Assembly: GCA_011037195.1 (NCBI GenBank)
Contig: JAAEAF010000105.1
Coordinates: forward strand, 62,001-126,000
Direction of reading: 5' to 3'
Length of the DNA: 64,000 bases
Origin: Triatoma infestans
Taxonomy: Eukaryota > Arthropoda > Insecta > Hemiptera > Reduviidae
The notes under the pieces were generated by a model. It did no database searches and was not told where the DNA came from. It saw nothing but the letters and a program-made list of their open reading frames with translations. Below, in pieces: positions 21,468-31,497 of this stretch (position 1 is the stretch's first letter; each line of letters opens with the position of its first letter). The position numbers and the translations under genes are program-made.

Positions 21468-22395
21468 TTATTTATAAATTTTAATAAACTATCTTATTTA
21501 ATATCTAAGGAATTGGTGCAGTTTAATGTAGGTTGGGTTCAGGCTTGGTCAACTAGAGCACAGGAATATTCGATCCAATTTGATCCTTCTAACTTGGATT
21601 CTGAGTCAGTCAAAACTGTAGCGAAATCAATTTGGGATGGAATTAAATCAGGTCAAAGAACTACACATTTAGCTAAAATATCAGCCGCTCGTTATCATGT
21701 CATTTACAAGCAGCTCGACCACAATGTGTGTTTACATCAATCAGTTTAACTTAAACAAAGCAAGCCTCATTTTTAAATTGAGAGCGGAAATGTTAACTCT
21801 TAATTATCAACCATGGAGGCAGGATTATAATTACTATTGTTCACTATGTAATATGGGTACTCATGAAGGAGTTTTTCATTTTTTATGTGAATGTCCTATT
21901 TTATCCCCTTATCGCTTACGATTTTTCGGTTTTAGGCATTTGTCTATGGACAGGTGTCTTAGTATTCTTAATGGAGAAGACTGGAATGGTTTATATCTAT
22001 TCGCTACCTCTGCTTTATCTTGTAGGAAATTTCTAGTCAGTGAATTTAATTTTAATTAATATGGAGTGAGTGTTTATGTTGTGATTATTTTATTTTATTT
22101 TTTTATTATTATTTGACTCTCGCCTTAATCACTGTTTAACTAATTTTTTTTATAAGGATTATTTATAATTTACATGTACTTTCTCGCTAGTTTTTATTAT
22201 AATAAATATATATTATATTATCATTTTTATTAATGATACATATTGATCATCAAACTCGGCAGACGGACCATGGTCCAATGTCTTGTAATGTTTGTCTAAA
22301 TTTAAAAAATAATGGATACTGCATCAATTATATAATAAAACATTATTATTATTATTATTAGTATTATGAGTATAATTATTATTATTATATTATAC
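21468..22395 (+). mobile_element. 5'-truncated non-LTR retrotransposon between long direct repeats
   Basis: It carries the end of ORF2 in two frames (21513-21749, then 21697-22059), a 3' UTR, and a tail of ATT repeats near 22342-22395. The bracketing ~190-bp direct repeats are far longer than usual target duplications. They could be an exceptional duplication made at integration, or a tandem duplication that the element later entered. The C-terminal protein resembles that of the 6330-7455 element. Confidence 0.75.
21513..22059 (+). pseudogene. Non-LTR ORF2 C-terminus with a frameshift
   Basis: The first frame runs from FNVGWVQAWSTRAQEYSIQF to YHVIYKQLDHN. A shift between about 21700 and 21750 moves the reading frame to NLNKASLIFKLRAEMLTLNY and the zinc knuckle CSLCNMGTHEGVFHFLCEC (Cys, Cys, His, Cys as in C-x2-C-x9-H-x4-C). 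It stops at 22059 after VSEFNFN. The similarity to the 6689-6955 C-terminus (CSLCN..., HF..CPIL, LNG..W) shows one family. It lacks RT and endonuclease domains and is not functional. Confidence 0.75.
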
Positions 22396-22596
22396 TATAA
22401 AATGTTTAAGACTAGACAATTTTTTGTTTTGAGATATATCCCATAAAATTTAGTTGCTAATTATAAAATTCATGAGACCTTAATTTTTTGTTGATTTTTT
22501 TCCCTTATAATAAATATATATTTACTTTGAGAACATATACATTAATGATCTAGAAAAATGGAAGAAGAAAAAATGAATATTAAGAAAATATAATGT
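22396..22596 (+). repeat. Long direct repeat, right copy (~201 bp)
   Basis: Partner of 21285-21467. Shared landmarks include GTTTAAGACTAGACAATTTT, CATAAAATTTAGTTGC and GAACATATACATTAATGATC. Confidence 0.85.
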
Positions 22597-22923
22597 AAGT
22601 ATGAACAGTAATAAGAAGTAAATGTACTAATAACAGTAATATTTTTACTTTATTATCTTAGCATAATATTATCCACTCTCTTATACATACATACTCAGTG
22701 GATACACACACAAACATAATATATATAATATACATATATACAAACACATTTTTACATGTACTACAAACATATATACAAACATTGGCTCACCCACGTAGAC
22801 AAAATATTAAATAAATTGTTTTCTTCTTTTTCTTTCCTCTTAGACTTTACATAATGTATAAAATAATAGCTGTTTTTAACTCACTGTTTCTATATTGTTA
22901 ATGAAGCGTTTCAGATTTAAAGC

Positions 22924-23333
22924 TGTTATTATATAATATAATGGAGTTGATGAGAAGAGAAATTGGGATTGATTAATTAGACGAGATATGAAGACACTGT
23001 TATAATATGGCTATAAGTCTACACAAACTGACTGGACTTGTAATGAATTTATAGAATAAAGGGTGGGAGTAGAGATATGACACGATGCGTTGTATATGGT
23101 TGAATCTGATAGATAGCCCATGTATAGATCTCTCAGTGGCTTATATACAGGATCTCCCCACTCTAGCCTGCTTAAGTGAGAGAGTGCCAGAGAGAGTCTG
23201 TTTTCTCTGGTAATTTCTCACTTAAGCAGGCTAGAGTGGGGAGAACCTGTATATAAGCCAGTGAGAGAGTACCAGAGAGAGTCTGTTTTCTCTCGGTCAG
23301 GCTTGTGCTCTCTCTCTCTCTCTTGCCGTTACA
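22924..23333 (+). mobile_element. LTR-like unit with a 51-bp hairpin
   Basis: It begins TGTTATTATATAATATAATG and ends CTTGCCGTTACA. It shares block order with the 8471-9055 units (AATATAATG(A)G, GAGAAG/AGAAAT, CACTGT, a TC tract, then TTACA). No target duplication was found at these ends. Inside is an inverted repeat of two 51-bp arms with two mismatches (23131-23181 and 23216-23266, spacer 34 bp). There is also a direct repeat, GAGAGAGT(G/A)CCAGAGAG, near 23178 and 23263. Confidence 0.45.
23131..23266. repeat. Near-perfect hairpin within LTR-like unit
   Basis: The arms (51 bp, 2 mismatches) contain GCTTATATACAGG and CCCACTCTAGCCTGCTTAAG and their complements, and the 34-bp spacer is rich in GAGAG/TTTTC. 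The near-identity of the arms implies a recent duplication-inversion or gene conversion. Confidence 0.9.
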
Positions 23334-24109
23334 TATAACAATACAATTTATTTAATTTATCAACATTTTCAATAAATAGTAAATTTTAAGTTTTTCATCC
23401 AAATAGTTCATTAATAAGTTTTTCATCCAAATAATTTGATAAATAAGAAGTATCGCTACTATTTTTTAAACTGTGGACATATCAAGAGAAAATGCATAAT
23501 ATTCTCTCATAAATTAAACTGGTTTTCTTCAACAAAAGTAAACATTTCACCTTTATAATATAATTGGCACTTCTTGTAAAATTATTCATTCCATGTTGGC
23601 TAACTATTTTCTGCTTTGAGATATTTTTCTTAAATTCCAAGAACGTCTCTCTTAGAACCCAATATACTTATACACACCTATAGTGAGTAAAACTCTATTT
23701 TTAACACTGATTCTATGTCTAACGATTTTTTATTATTTTCAATTTTTTCTTATATATCCTGGAGCTTTTTTTCATATTTTTAACATCTTCAGAATTAAGG
23801 AAATCTACAAGTTCAATTTATTATACATGATTAATGTTTCAGCTGGGTGTACGAATATTACTAATACAATCGTCACTATTTCTACCCCAAATAAATCCCA
23901 AATAAATCGTCTGTCTTTGCTAGCATTGCTTTAGTAATCTTTTATTGTTTATCTTTTTAATATTTTCATTAAAACTCCTTTTTCTAGAAGGACAATACCC
24001 ATCTCAAGACGAACCATCTAGTCCAAAGTATTTCGTAAGCATTAGAAAATAGATTTAAAATATAGCAGAGACATAGGTTCAATATGTGACAATAAATTGG
24101 TTATATTCC
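23334..24109. other. AT-rich stretch, nothing recognised
   Basis: A short direct repeat AAGTTTTTCATCCAAATA (near 23390 and 23417) is the only structure seen. Confidence 0.4.
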
Positions 24110-24351
24110 AGCTGAATACCGTAAAACCGCACTAACCAAAGCCTTAAACTATTCCCGTTTGGTATCCCAAGAATCAGATTTAGATCTAACCAGCATTTCT
24201 TTGACTTTAAACGAGGCCAATTATGCTTTATTTAAAAACTGTTGAGTCGCTAAATGGAATGCATGGGAAGAAGAAAACACAACTCCTAAAGTAATTGAAA
24301 CTAAAAACACTAATCGTTTCATTATTAAAGTAAAAGGTTTTATCAAATTTT
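24110..24351 (+). pseudogene. Uncharacterised coding-like remnant with one internal stop
   Basis: One frame stays open for about 43 codons from PAEYRKTALTKALNYSRLV, passes a TGA after LFKNC, and continues VAKWNAWEEENTTPKVIE to a TAA near 24351. The amino-acid composition is protein-like, and K-W-N-x-x-W resembles the stretch after RNase H in some non-LTR ORF2 proteins. No catalytic motif is visible, so that assignment is weak. Confidence 0.25.
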
Positions 24352-25289
24352 AATCTTGTACATTTTATGAAAGTCATAGCTGTACGTTTTTGCTATATTC
24401 ACCTCCCAGGTTATTATTTTTCTGATAATACTTTCAATTTGTAGTCCATCCCACTCCAAGTATCTGCGTAGAGTAGAGCGGAGTGTATCATCAATGTCCT
24501 GGCAACCACCATTTCTAAAAGAAGCTACAAAAATCACTTACATAAAGCGAGAAAACCAATAGACTTAACGAATCACCCTGTAGTACCCCTAGAGTTAACA
24601 TCAATCAAACCATCTTTATGATCATCCAAGAAAACTATCATGGTCTTACTGTATAAATTTTTTGATACATTAATAATTCTACTATTCAAACCTAAGTTAT
24701 ACAGTTTTGACTATTATATTGTATGATCCAAGAAGTCGAACACCTTTCTTAAATAAAGGCTGCATATATTCTGTAGCCAAATATAACCTAAATTAGCTGA
24801 TAACCTAAATTAATTTCAGTTGATCAAAAACAATCGATACATACGATAAGGTAGTAGTGTGGTGGTGGATCCACAAAGTAGTGGGAGAAAACAACAGAGA
24901 ATTCTCTTTCTCTTTATAACTTCTCTTCTGTTAATTTCAGTATAACTCACTACACTTACTATTTTGTTTAATATATAATTAGTAATTTTAATTAATTAGA
25001 AGGACACTACTCGATTGATTTTTTTTTTTTTTTTTTTGTAATATTTAGCATGTGTTCATTTAGCCTTAGTTCGTATGTGTACCAAATTTCAGCAACCAAA
25101 GCTGCTTAACTAACAACACTTAAATTTAAGATAAAACCTGAAGACAAATATTAACGTGTTCACTCTAACCTTAAGATAGCAACTCTGAAATATTTGAAAA
25201 AACATTAATTCTGTTTTCTCGTTAGGCGACTTTTCTTTCAAGAACCTTTGTAAGTTCCCTTGCATCACTAAATGGAAGCATACTCATAA
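24352..25289. other. AT-rich stretch, nothing recognised
   Basis: Contains a poly-T run (25019-25037) and no supported feature. Confidence 0.4.
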
Positions 25290-25550
25290 AAATAAAAAAA
25301 AATGTGAAGTGAAACACTCACATAATTTTTTCTTAGTGCAATTTACATATTTATAATTGAAATTTTCTTCAACGAATTATATTTACTAAATGTTAAGTTA
25401 AGTTGTCTTCAATGGTGTATCAGAGAGGGAATCCAATCTTGGTAAAACACCTTTTAAATCAATTTTCTGATAACAAAGTTGTAAACAAAAGTGGTATGTC
25501 TCTGACTGTATAGTTAGTATAATAAGTTTAATGAAATTAAGATGTCCTTA
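25290..25550 (+). mobile_element. HINE-like element, 5' part (split copy)
   Basis: An A-run is followed by TGTGAAGTGAAACACTCACA, a close variant of the family's opening, then TTTCTTAGTGCAATTTACAT and further diverged family sequence. The 3' part resumes near 26165, and the RNase H-bearing fragment sits between them, so the copy appears to be split by an insertion. Confidence 0.6.
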
Positions 25551-25566
25551 TGGAAAAAATCGAGAC

Positions 25567-25836
25567 ACAAGAGTAGTTCCACACTGGATTCCGGCTCATT
25601 ATGGGCTTCCTGGAAATGAAATAACAGATAGATTGAACGAAGAAGCGTCTGGGAAAGTTCAATCATAAGAACCTCTAACTGCAGAAGAATTGGTGCTTTA
25701 TGAACATAAGAATCAACAGAAATCGAGCAAGAACAGAAAAGATAAAAAGGGGAAAACTTATGGAATCTCAAAAGATCTTGAGAGGTGTGAAGCTGTGGCA
25801 CTGTTCAGAATGGCATCTGTCAGTGGCCCTTACCTC
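25567..25836 (+). pseudogene. Non-LTR RNase H domain remnant
   Basis: The frame reads VVPHWIPAHYGLPGNEITDR, the C-terminal motif of a type I RNase H (W-[IV]-P-x-H-x-G-x-x-GNE-x-x-D), and keeps the aspartate that is catalytic in the family. A TAA follows soon after (25666), and the same frame then continues through AEELVLYEHKNQQKSS to ECEAVALFRMAS-type sequence before a TAG near 25836. In another frame, SPECP near 25875 probably marks the zinc knuckle region. It is a broken ORF2 C-terminal half from an RNase H-carrying clade. Confidence 0.7.
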
Positions 25837-26164
25837 TAGCAGCCACTTCCTACGGAACAGGTGTAGTGGAAAGCCCCCGAATGTCCCACTAATTTCGGTT
25901 TGTGTTGCCCACAATTAAACGATATGACAATCCAGAGTAGAGGAAGCTATTGTGGCCGCTAATCTTTGTCAATATTATTGGTCGGCCAGATTTGCCTTAA
26001 GGAGGGCACAGTTGAAAAGAAAAAACATAGTAAATACTGAAAAAAACTGTTCAGTAAACATCAGACGATTTTCTTCTAAGCGGAATTTTACAGCACATTG
26101 AATTCTAATTAATATTTTATAGATGATAAAGTGGTATAATAAAATAAAAATAAAAGTCATCGTC

Positions 26165-26490
26165 CTATGTCAGCATAGGGTATATACAAAGTTTAAAGAA
26201 AATCCTTGGAGCTATTTTCCAGCAAATCTCCCCCCCAAAAATGAGAAATCCATTCTGCAAAATGGTATTTCTGGTTATTGACAGATAACTTCCTGTTGGA
26301 TCTCATGTTGATACCCAAACGGAATATCAAGTTTGAGTCTTGTGATTTGTCTTTTTTTGAGCTGTGCTATGCACATGTCCCCTTCCACCACATACATAGA
26401 AACACCATTTTCTAAATACCATTTTTTTCCGGACACAAGGGACCTCAAAACGTATATTTCCGATGAAAACTTTAACGTTTAAAAAAATGC
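26165..26490 (+). mobile_element. HINE-like element, 3' part (split copy)
   Basis: The typical order is present: CTTGGAGCTATTTTCC, TTGACAGATAACTTCCTGTT, ACCCAAACGGAATATCAAG, TTTTGAGCTGTGCTATGCAC, then ACACAAGGGACCTCAAAACG and TATTTCCGATGAAAACTT. The terminal hairpin is lost. It continues the copy whose start is at 25290. Confidence 0.65.
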
Positions 26491-27461
26491 CAAACAGCTC
26501 TATTAGTAATTTAAGAAGGTACCCGAATTAACCGGACTGTCCATTGAAAGTTGTATGTTATACGAATGAATAGAAAACTTGAGAAGTTTCCATGTATTTA
26601 CAGACAGATCTTCATTAAAGTTCAACTGAGAAAGAAAGCAAGGTTCTTCTTTTTTTTAACCCACCATTAATGACCAAACTCTTTCATACTCATGTGGAAA
26701 ATTACTTTTTCTAATTATCTGCAGCATCGTTACTGTAAAACTGTAAAACCATAAATGAAGATGCATCATTTTTTTTTCTTTGCATTTCTTTTATGCTTCA
26801 TTAATTTATAAGCGGTTACGAATGGGAAGCAAAAGAAAAAAAAATGCCCGTAGTTCATTATTATATTATACAGCTGACGTTTTTGAAACATTTACTTTTT
26901 AATTTACTGAAGCTAAAAAAAGTGGCAAGATTGAAAAGTCTTACTAAAATGAACTTAAGAGGAAAATTTTAATATAATTCAATTTTAAGGATTGGGAAAG
27001 TCGTAATTACTTCAGGATTTTTATATAATAGAAGCTCATTTATGCAGTACAGAGCTTTAATAAATGAGATTTGTATTAACTCCTGTTTAACTTATGTTAC
27101 CCAATCAAGAAATATAGCACAATGCGAGAAATGTGCCAAGCAGTGCTGATTATACAAAAATCATACAAAAATGAAATAGTTCACGCACTAATCGTACCAC
27201 AACTACAATATTACAGTTTTCAACATACCAATTTTCTTGGTTTTAATATGAAGTCACTTGTGTTTTGTGAGAGAAATACCAGTTATATGATTTCGAGGTC
27301 TCGCGGCCGTTGATGTGCATAACGTCAGAAATCTTAAAATCTCATCAATGTTTTGGTTTTAATCGTCGTTACTATATTGCACTCACAGCCACATTGCAAT
27401 AGGGTCTTCTGGATAGTTGTTGCTTTGAATTCTAACCAACACTGCCAAGAATCATAGGAGT
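26491..27461. other. AT-rich stretch, nothing recognised
   Basis: Poly-A and poly-T runs and short frames with no domains. Weak resemblance to HINE-like internal blocks near 26640-26900 is too poor to call. Confidence 0.35.
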
Positions 27462-28195
27462 TGTAATGACATAGCAAAGTCATAGCAATGTCAAACCTTT
27501 ACAACAGATAACAAAGAAAGAATAATTAACAATTAGTGGCCTAGCCAGCTGCCTGAAATCAAGACAAGGCCGCGGGCAAACAAACAAACAAAGGGTAAAT
27601 ACCCTTACATCAAAGCAAGCACCGCTAAGGCTGGCCACTGACCTAAATCGGTAGCCAGCTGCTGTCATCAAAGCAAGCACTGCTAAGGCTGGCCACTGAC
27701 CTAAATCGGTGGTCACCAAACTAACCAAGGTCGCACACTAGGACAGATGTCTTGGTGTGAGTGTGGCCAACACTAATATATAAACTCGCCCCATTGGAAG
27801 AGGGGATGATTATACGATTATACTTGAGTACGTCTTCATATACGAGCAGCAGTTTACGCGTCCCTATACAGTTTTTATTAATACTTACTACCTTTAGTTG
27901 TGCATATTAGTTATTTATCTTAATCATTCTAAATTATTAGTTATTTATCTTCTATTTATTTCTAAGTATTTCTTGTTAATAGTTACCATTTTTACGTTTA
28001 AATTATTGTTCAAATACTGTCTATTTTTATAATTTCCGTGTTAATACTTCGAGCACTAACTTCCAAAAATCTCTAAACTAACTTCCGCCCTCTTCAAGAC
28101 ATCTACTACATACCTCAGGAATCACATTAAACGATTCCACTACATCTTGTAGTATCACGGTTGGATCAGATCATCCGATAAACGATTCCACTACA
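27462..28195 (+). mobile_element. Probable solo LTR containing a 58-bp tandem duplication
   Basis: It begins TGTAATGAC and ends TTCCACTACA, with GAGT on both sides (27458-27461 and 28196-28199), a 4-bp target duplication. A TATA-like TATATAAAC at 27777 sits upstream of a plausible R region. Within the U3-like part, two 45-bp units (27608-27652 and 27666-27710) repeat with a 58-bp period and one difference. No internal retroelement coding is adjacent. Both ends were chosen partly because of the matching flanks, which lowers certainty. Confidence 0.55.
27608..27710. repeat. Tandem duplication, 58-bp period
   Basis: Two copies of a unit starting CATCAAAGCAAGCAC and ending CCTAAATCGGT, identical but for C/T in ACCGC/ACTGC. 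Tandem U3 duplications like this are common in LTR promoters. Confidence 0.9.
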
Positions 28196-29157
28196 GAGTA
28201 AATTAAAAAAGAGGGCTTAATTTCTCTCTCTAATGCCCTTTAGCTTTGCGTTTCCTGCCAGTTTTGGTTTGAAACTCAAACAAACAATTATTCTGAAAAT
28301 GCTATTTGCCATGTGGGCGAAACCTTTTTTACCAACCTGATCAGGGGGTCACTTCGAATAATCCTAATGATATGTGAAACATCAGTTCTTGATTTTGGAC
28401 TAGTTTATTGTATTCAACATATATTATTATATGTATTAAGATAAATAAGAAATGAGAGATTATGTAGTAGTGTTAGGAAACTGTGGTTGCTTAGTATAAT
28501 TGAAAAGTGAACGGAAGGAGAAAGTGGTTTATGTATATGGTTCTCTTAGTAGTATATTATTAATGAGGGGCTAGAAGTGATTGGGTCAGCGAGGAAAGCA
28601 CCATACAGGGTTGCAGATTGAAGCTGGGGGCAACTATGCCCGTTCTCACCAGCAGTGAGAAACTTACCTTGTCCATTAATCAAGGGATTTACTCAGTTGT
28701 ACCAACCCTTCTCACCAATCCCACACTCCTCCTTCATCTGTACATTCCTGTGCCCTCCTATTAACATCTCCACTGAAGGCACAGAAAACACTGCATTATT
28801 ACCAAAGAATTATATTGGAATATTCCATCATTAACAAACTTCTCAATCAATAGGTTGTATTCTAATTCTTTGGTTCAACGGTTTTTATGTTACTTATTAC
28901 ATTTTGATTTTTTTTTTTAACTACCATGTTCTATATATAAAAGTGATAACGGCTGGAGTTCATAAGATATACCTATTATTTGAATTATATTAAACTTGAA
29001 TGTATCTAGAAGTAGAACTTTCCTCTGAAACATAGCACTGCTATGAAGATTGCATTCGTAAATATATAAAAGTATGGTTCGGCAGAAGGATTTTCTTTTA
29101 TCGTAAATTACTTGACTTTCCATTTATTTGATTGTATTTAAATGAAAAATAAAAGAA
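28196..29157. other. Unassigned stretch
   Basis: A GC-richer part (28560-28790) includes ATGCCCGTTCTCACCAGCAG and CCTTCTCACCAATCCC. It has no domain or recognisable repeat. Confidence 0.3.
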
Positions 29158-29290
29158 TATTAATAATAACAATAATAATCAGCTTTATTTGAGAAATATA
29201 TAAACATACATTAGAAAAGTATGTACAAAACTCATTGCAATAACTGTATGGATAAAAATCCGCCTGCAGAAACTGTCACTTCTACTTGTT
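29158..29290 (-). mobile_element. Non-LTR 3' end with (AAT)n tail
   Basis: An AATATTAATAATAACAATAATAAT tract, broken by single changes, is followed by GCTTTATTTGAGAAATATAT and AAACATACATTA. This matches the layout at 6329-6400 ((TAA)n, then GTCTTTATTGAGAATATTG and AAAACATATTA), so it looks like a short 3' remnant of the same minus-strand family. No coding remains. Confidence 0.45.
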
Positions 29291-29689
29291 ACATGTTTAA
29301 TATTTATTATTATATAAAAGTATGGATTCTCAGAAGTTTTGATATATAACAAAACCACAAGTAAAACTAGGGAACTTAGCCCTAGGTTATTGCAGGTCTT
29401 CTCTTATCTAGTTAAACGTAGGTCACAGTTCTTTCCATTTGATCATTAAATCGGAGCTAGAGGAAGAAATTGATGCCATTTATTACTAGGTCTTTAGATA
29501 CATATCTGCGATAAATCACTACATATTTATGCTGGTATCGCCTACAGAGGAAATGGCAGAGAAAGTATTGCTATATGTCAAATTATCGAATATTATTGAG
29601 TTTCATCAGAAATATTTGTTTCCAGTCCTGAATATTAGAAATTTTTTTTGTGTACGTGATTATGAGTGAGAATAGGTAAATAAAATATC

Positions 29690-30080
29690 TCAGAAGCAAA
29701 AATTGTCGAATCTCAACTTGATAGCACCAACTTACTTCCAGCATACTGAGGTTCGGCCAAAATCCGTCAATCGGAAGAACGATTTTTTTTACTGAAAGTT
29801 TTTTTTTAGGTTTTTATAATTTTTTTCGAAAATGACGATCGATTTTTTTTCTTTTTTAATACTTACTTATAAAGCGTTACTTACTACAATAAATATAGGC
29901 GCATTATTTTAATCTGAAATGTTATACGAGGAAAATTGATTATTAATGTGGTGGAGTTACAATATTTTATGTAAGCTTTCTTCTAAAGTGCCACTTCAGA
30001 ACAGCGTAGATTCTAAACATCTTCATAATATTAAGGATCATTAATGCATTGGAAAATGCTGTTTGAAGAAAATCCGTTAA
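29690..30080 (-). mobile_element. HINE-like element, strongly diverged fragment
   Basis: Minus-orientation family blocks are recognisable (GGCCAAAATCCGTCAATCGG, TTTTTTCGAAAATGACGATC, TTTCTTCTAAAGTGCCACTT), separated by diverged sequence. Ends cannot be placed. The 75-codon frame overlapping its right side is not a gene. Confidence 0.4.
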
Positions 30081-30438
30081 CCAATAAGTAACTTTATACA
30101 ATATAATTTTTCTGGGTTTTTCGAAATTTTTTCGACAAGGATTCCAGCGGATACAACTGTTAATATAAATGTCAATCACTTTTGGTTGAAACATTGTTCT
30201 GGAAAATCTATAAGTAGACTAAAATTTGAGTAGCCATTACAAGCTACAAGCTGCCATATTTATAGTCATATCCAGGTAATATTAAGCCCAATTATTAAAC
30301 ATTTGTAAACATTTAAATTTTAATGAAAATGAATCAGAATTGTATTAATTGTATCTTAGAGGAAGTTGTATAAGTAAGATTTGTTCTCGATTTATTGTAA
30401 TAAGGTCCTTGAAGAAAAATTCCTCCCTCTGTCTGGAA

Positions 30439-30934
30439 TTTTATCCGTCGTAGCATGCATATTCATTTTGTTCCTGACCGGTTTCCGATTTTCATCCATC
30501 GTCAGAGCAAGTTCGTCACCAAGTTCGTGTAGAGAGTTCACTTCAATGTAATGTTTCTGTTACACTCACACTTGCTGGTTTGTTGGTTGTATATAATATG
30601 TGGGGAGGTTATTAGGTTATGTTACTATTTGTTTGTGTTTAATGATAGACCGGAATTATTATAAATTCCATTAAAATATTATTTAAATATAACATTATTT
30701 ATTATTATATTACAATATAAATAATATAATATGTAATATAATATAACATAGTAACATAACCTTATAACTTCCCCAGATTTGTACAACGAACAAACCAACA
30801 AGTGTAAGCGTAACAGAAACATTACGTTGAAGTGAACTCTATACAAGAACTTGTTGAATTTGCTCTCACTACGATGGATGAAAATCCGAAACCGATTAGG
30901 AACAGAATGAATATGCATGCTGCGACGGTTAAAA
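30439..30934. mobile_element. Fold-back element with 185-bp arms
   Basis: Arms at 30439-30625 and 30751-30934 are inverse copies: TTTTATCCGTCGTAGCATGC against GCATGCTGCGACGGTTAAAA outside, and GGTTATGTTAC against GTAACATAACC inside. The 125-bp spacer is extremely AT-rich. The right arm on the plus strand reads TACGA-T-GGAT-GAAA-ATCC-GAAACCG, and the left arm on the minus strand CTGACGA-T-GGAT-GAAA-ATCG-GAAACCGG. This is the same motif plan as in the 20.9 and 59.1 kb fold-backs. Confidence 0.75.
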
Positions 30935-30970
30935 TATCAGATGTTATCCACCATTGCAGACCCATACACA

Positions 30971-31489
30971 TAGGGTTGCCAGATCTAATATACTTAATAT
31001 CACCCTGGTGTATTTTTTTCTTATTGATATATGATATTAGACTCTAAATATACGTCTACAAATGATATATGTATCTGATCACGATAATAATGATCATAAT
31101 AATAATAATTCGTTTTAGCGCACTCATCTCGCGCGACACAATTATCAGTGAACAACTAGTGAATGCTGATTGGTTGATAGGAGTCTCGTTTATGCCGGTT
31201 CCGCTCTCGCCAAATGTCAAAAATGACAAAACTAAAAATTTAGGTTACAAATACTTAAAGGATGCTCTACACCAACTGACAATCAAATGACACTGACGTC
31301 TAAGATTTTATGGCCGCAGCTGCATGTGCATTTATTTTTTCGCTATAAATTAACAAATTTTGAAAGATTTAAGTTGGTTTTTTTAGTTAATAAAGTTTTC
31401 TAAAAAAATGTGGTATATTTCCTTTCCTAAATCATATATTTTGGAAATAATAATCATATATATTTAACATTTTTCACCTGGCAACCCTA
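30971..31489. mobile_element. hAT-type MITE, 8-bp target duplication
   Basis: The terminal inverted repeats are TAGGGTTGCCAG at the left and CTGGCAACCCTA at the right. The flanks are CATACACA (30963-30970) and CATACACG (31490-31497), an 8-bp duplication with one mismatch. An 8-bp target and TAGGGTTGCCA ends fit the hAT superfamily. The 519-bp interior encodes no transposase, so it would need one in trans. Confidence 0.8.
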
Positions 31490-31497
31490 CATACACG

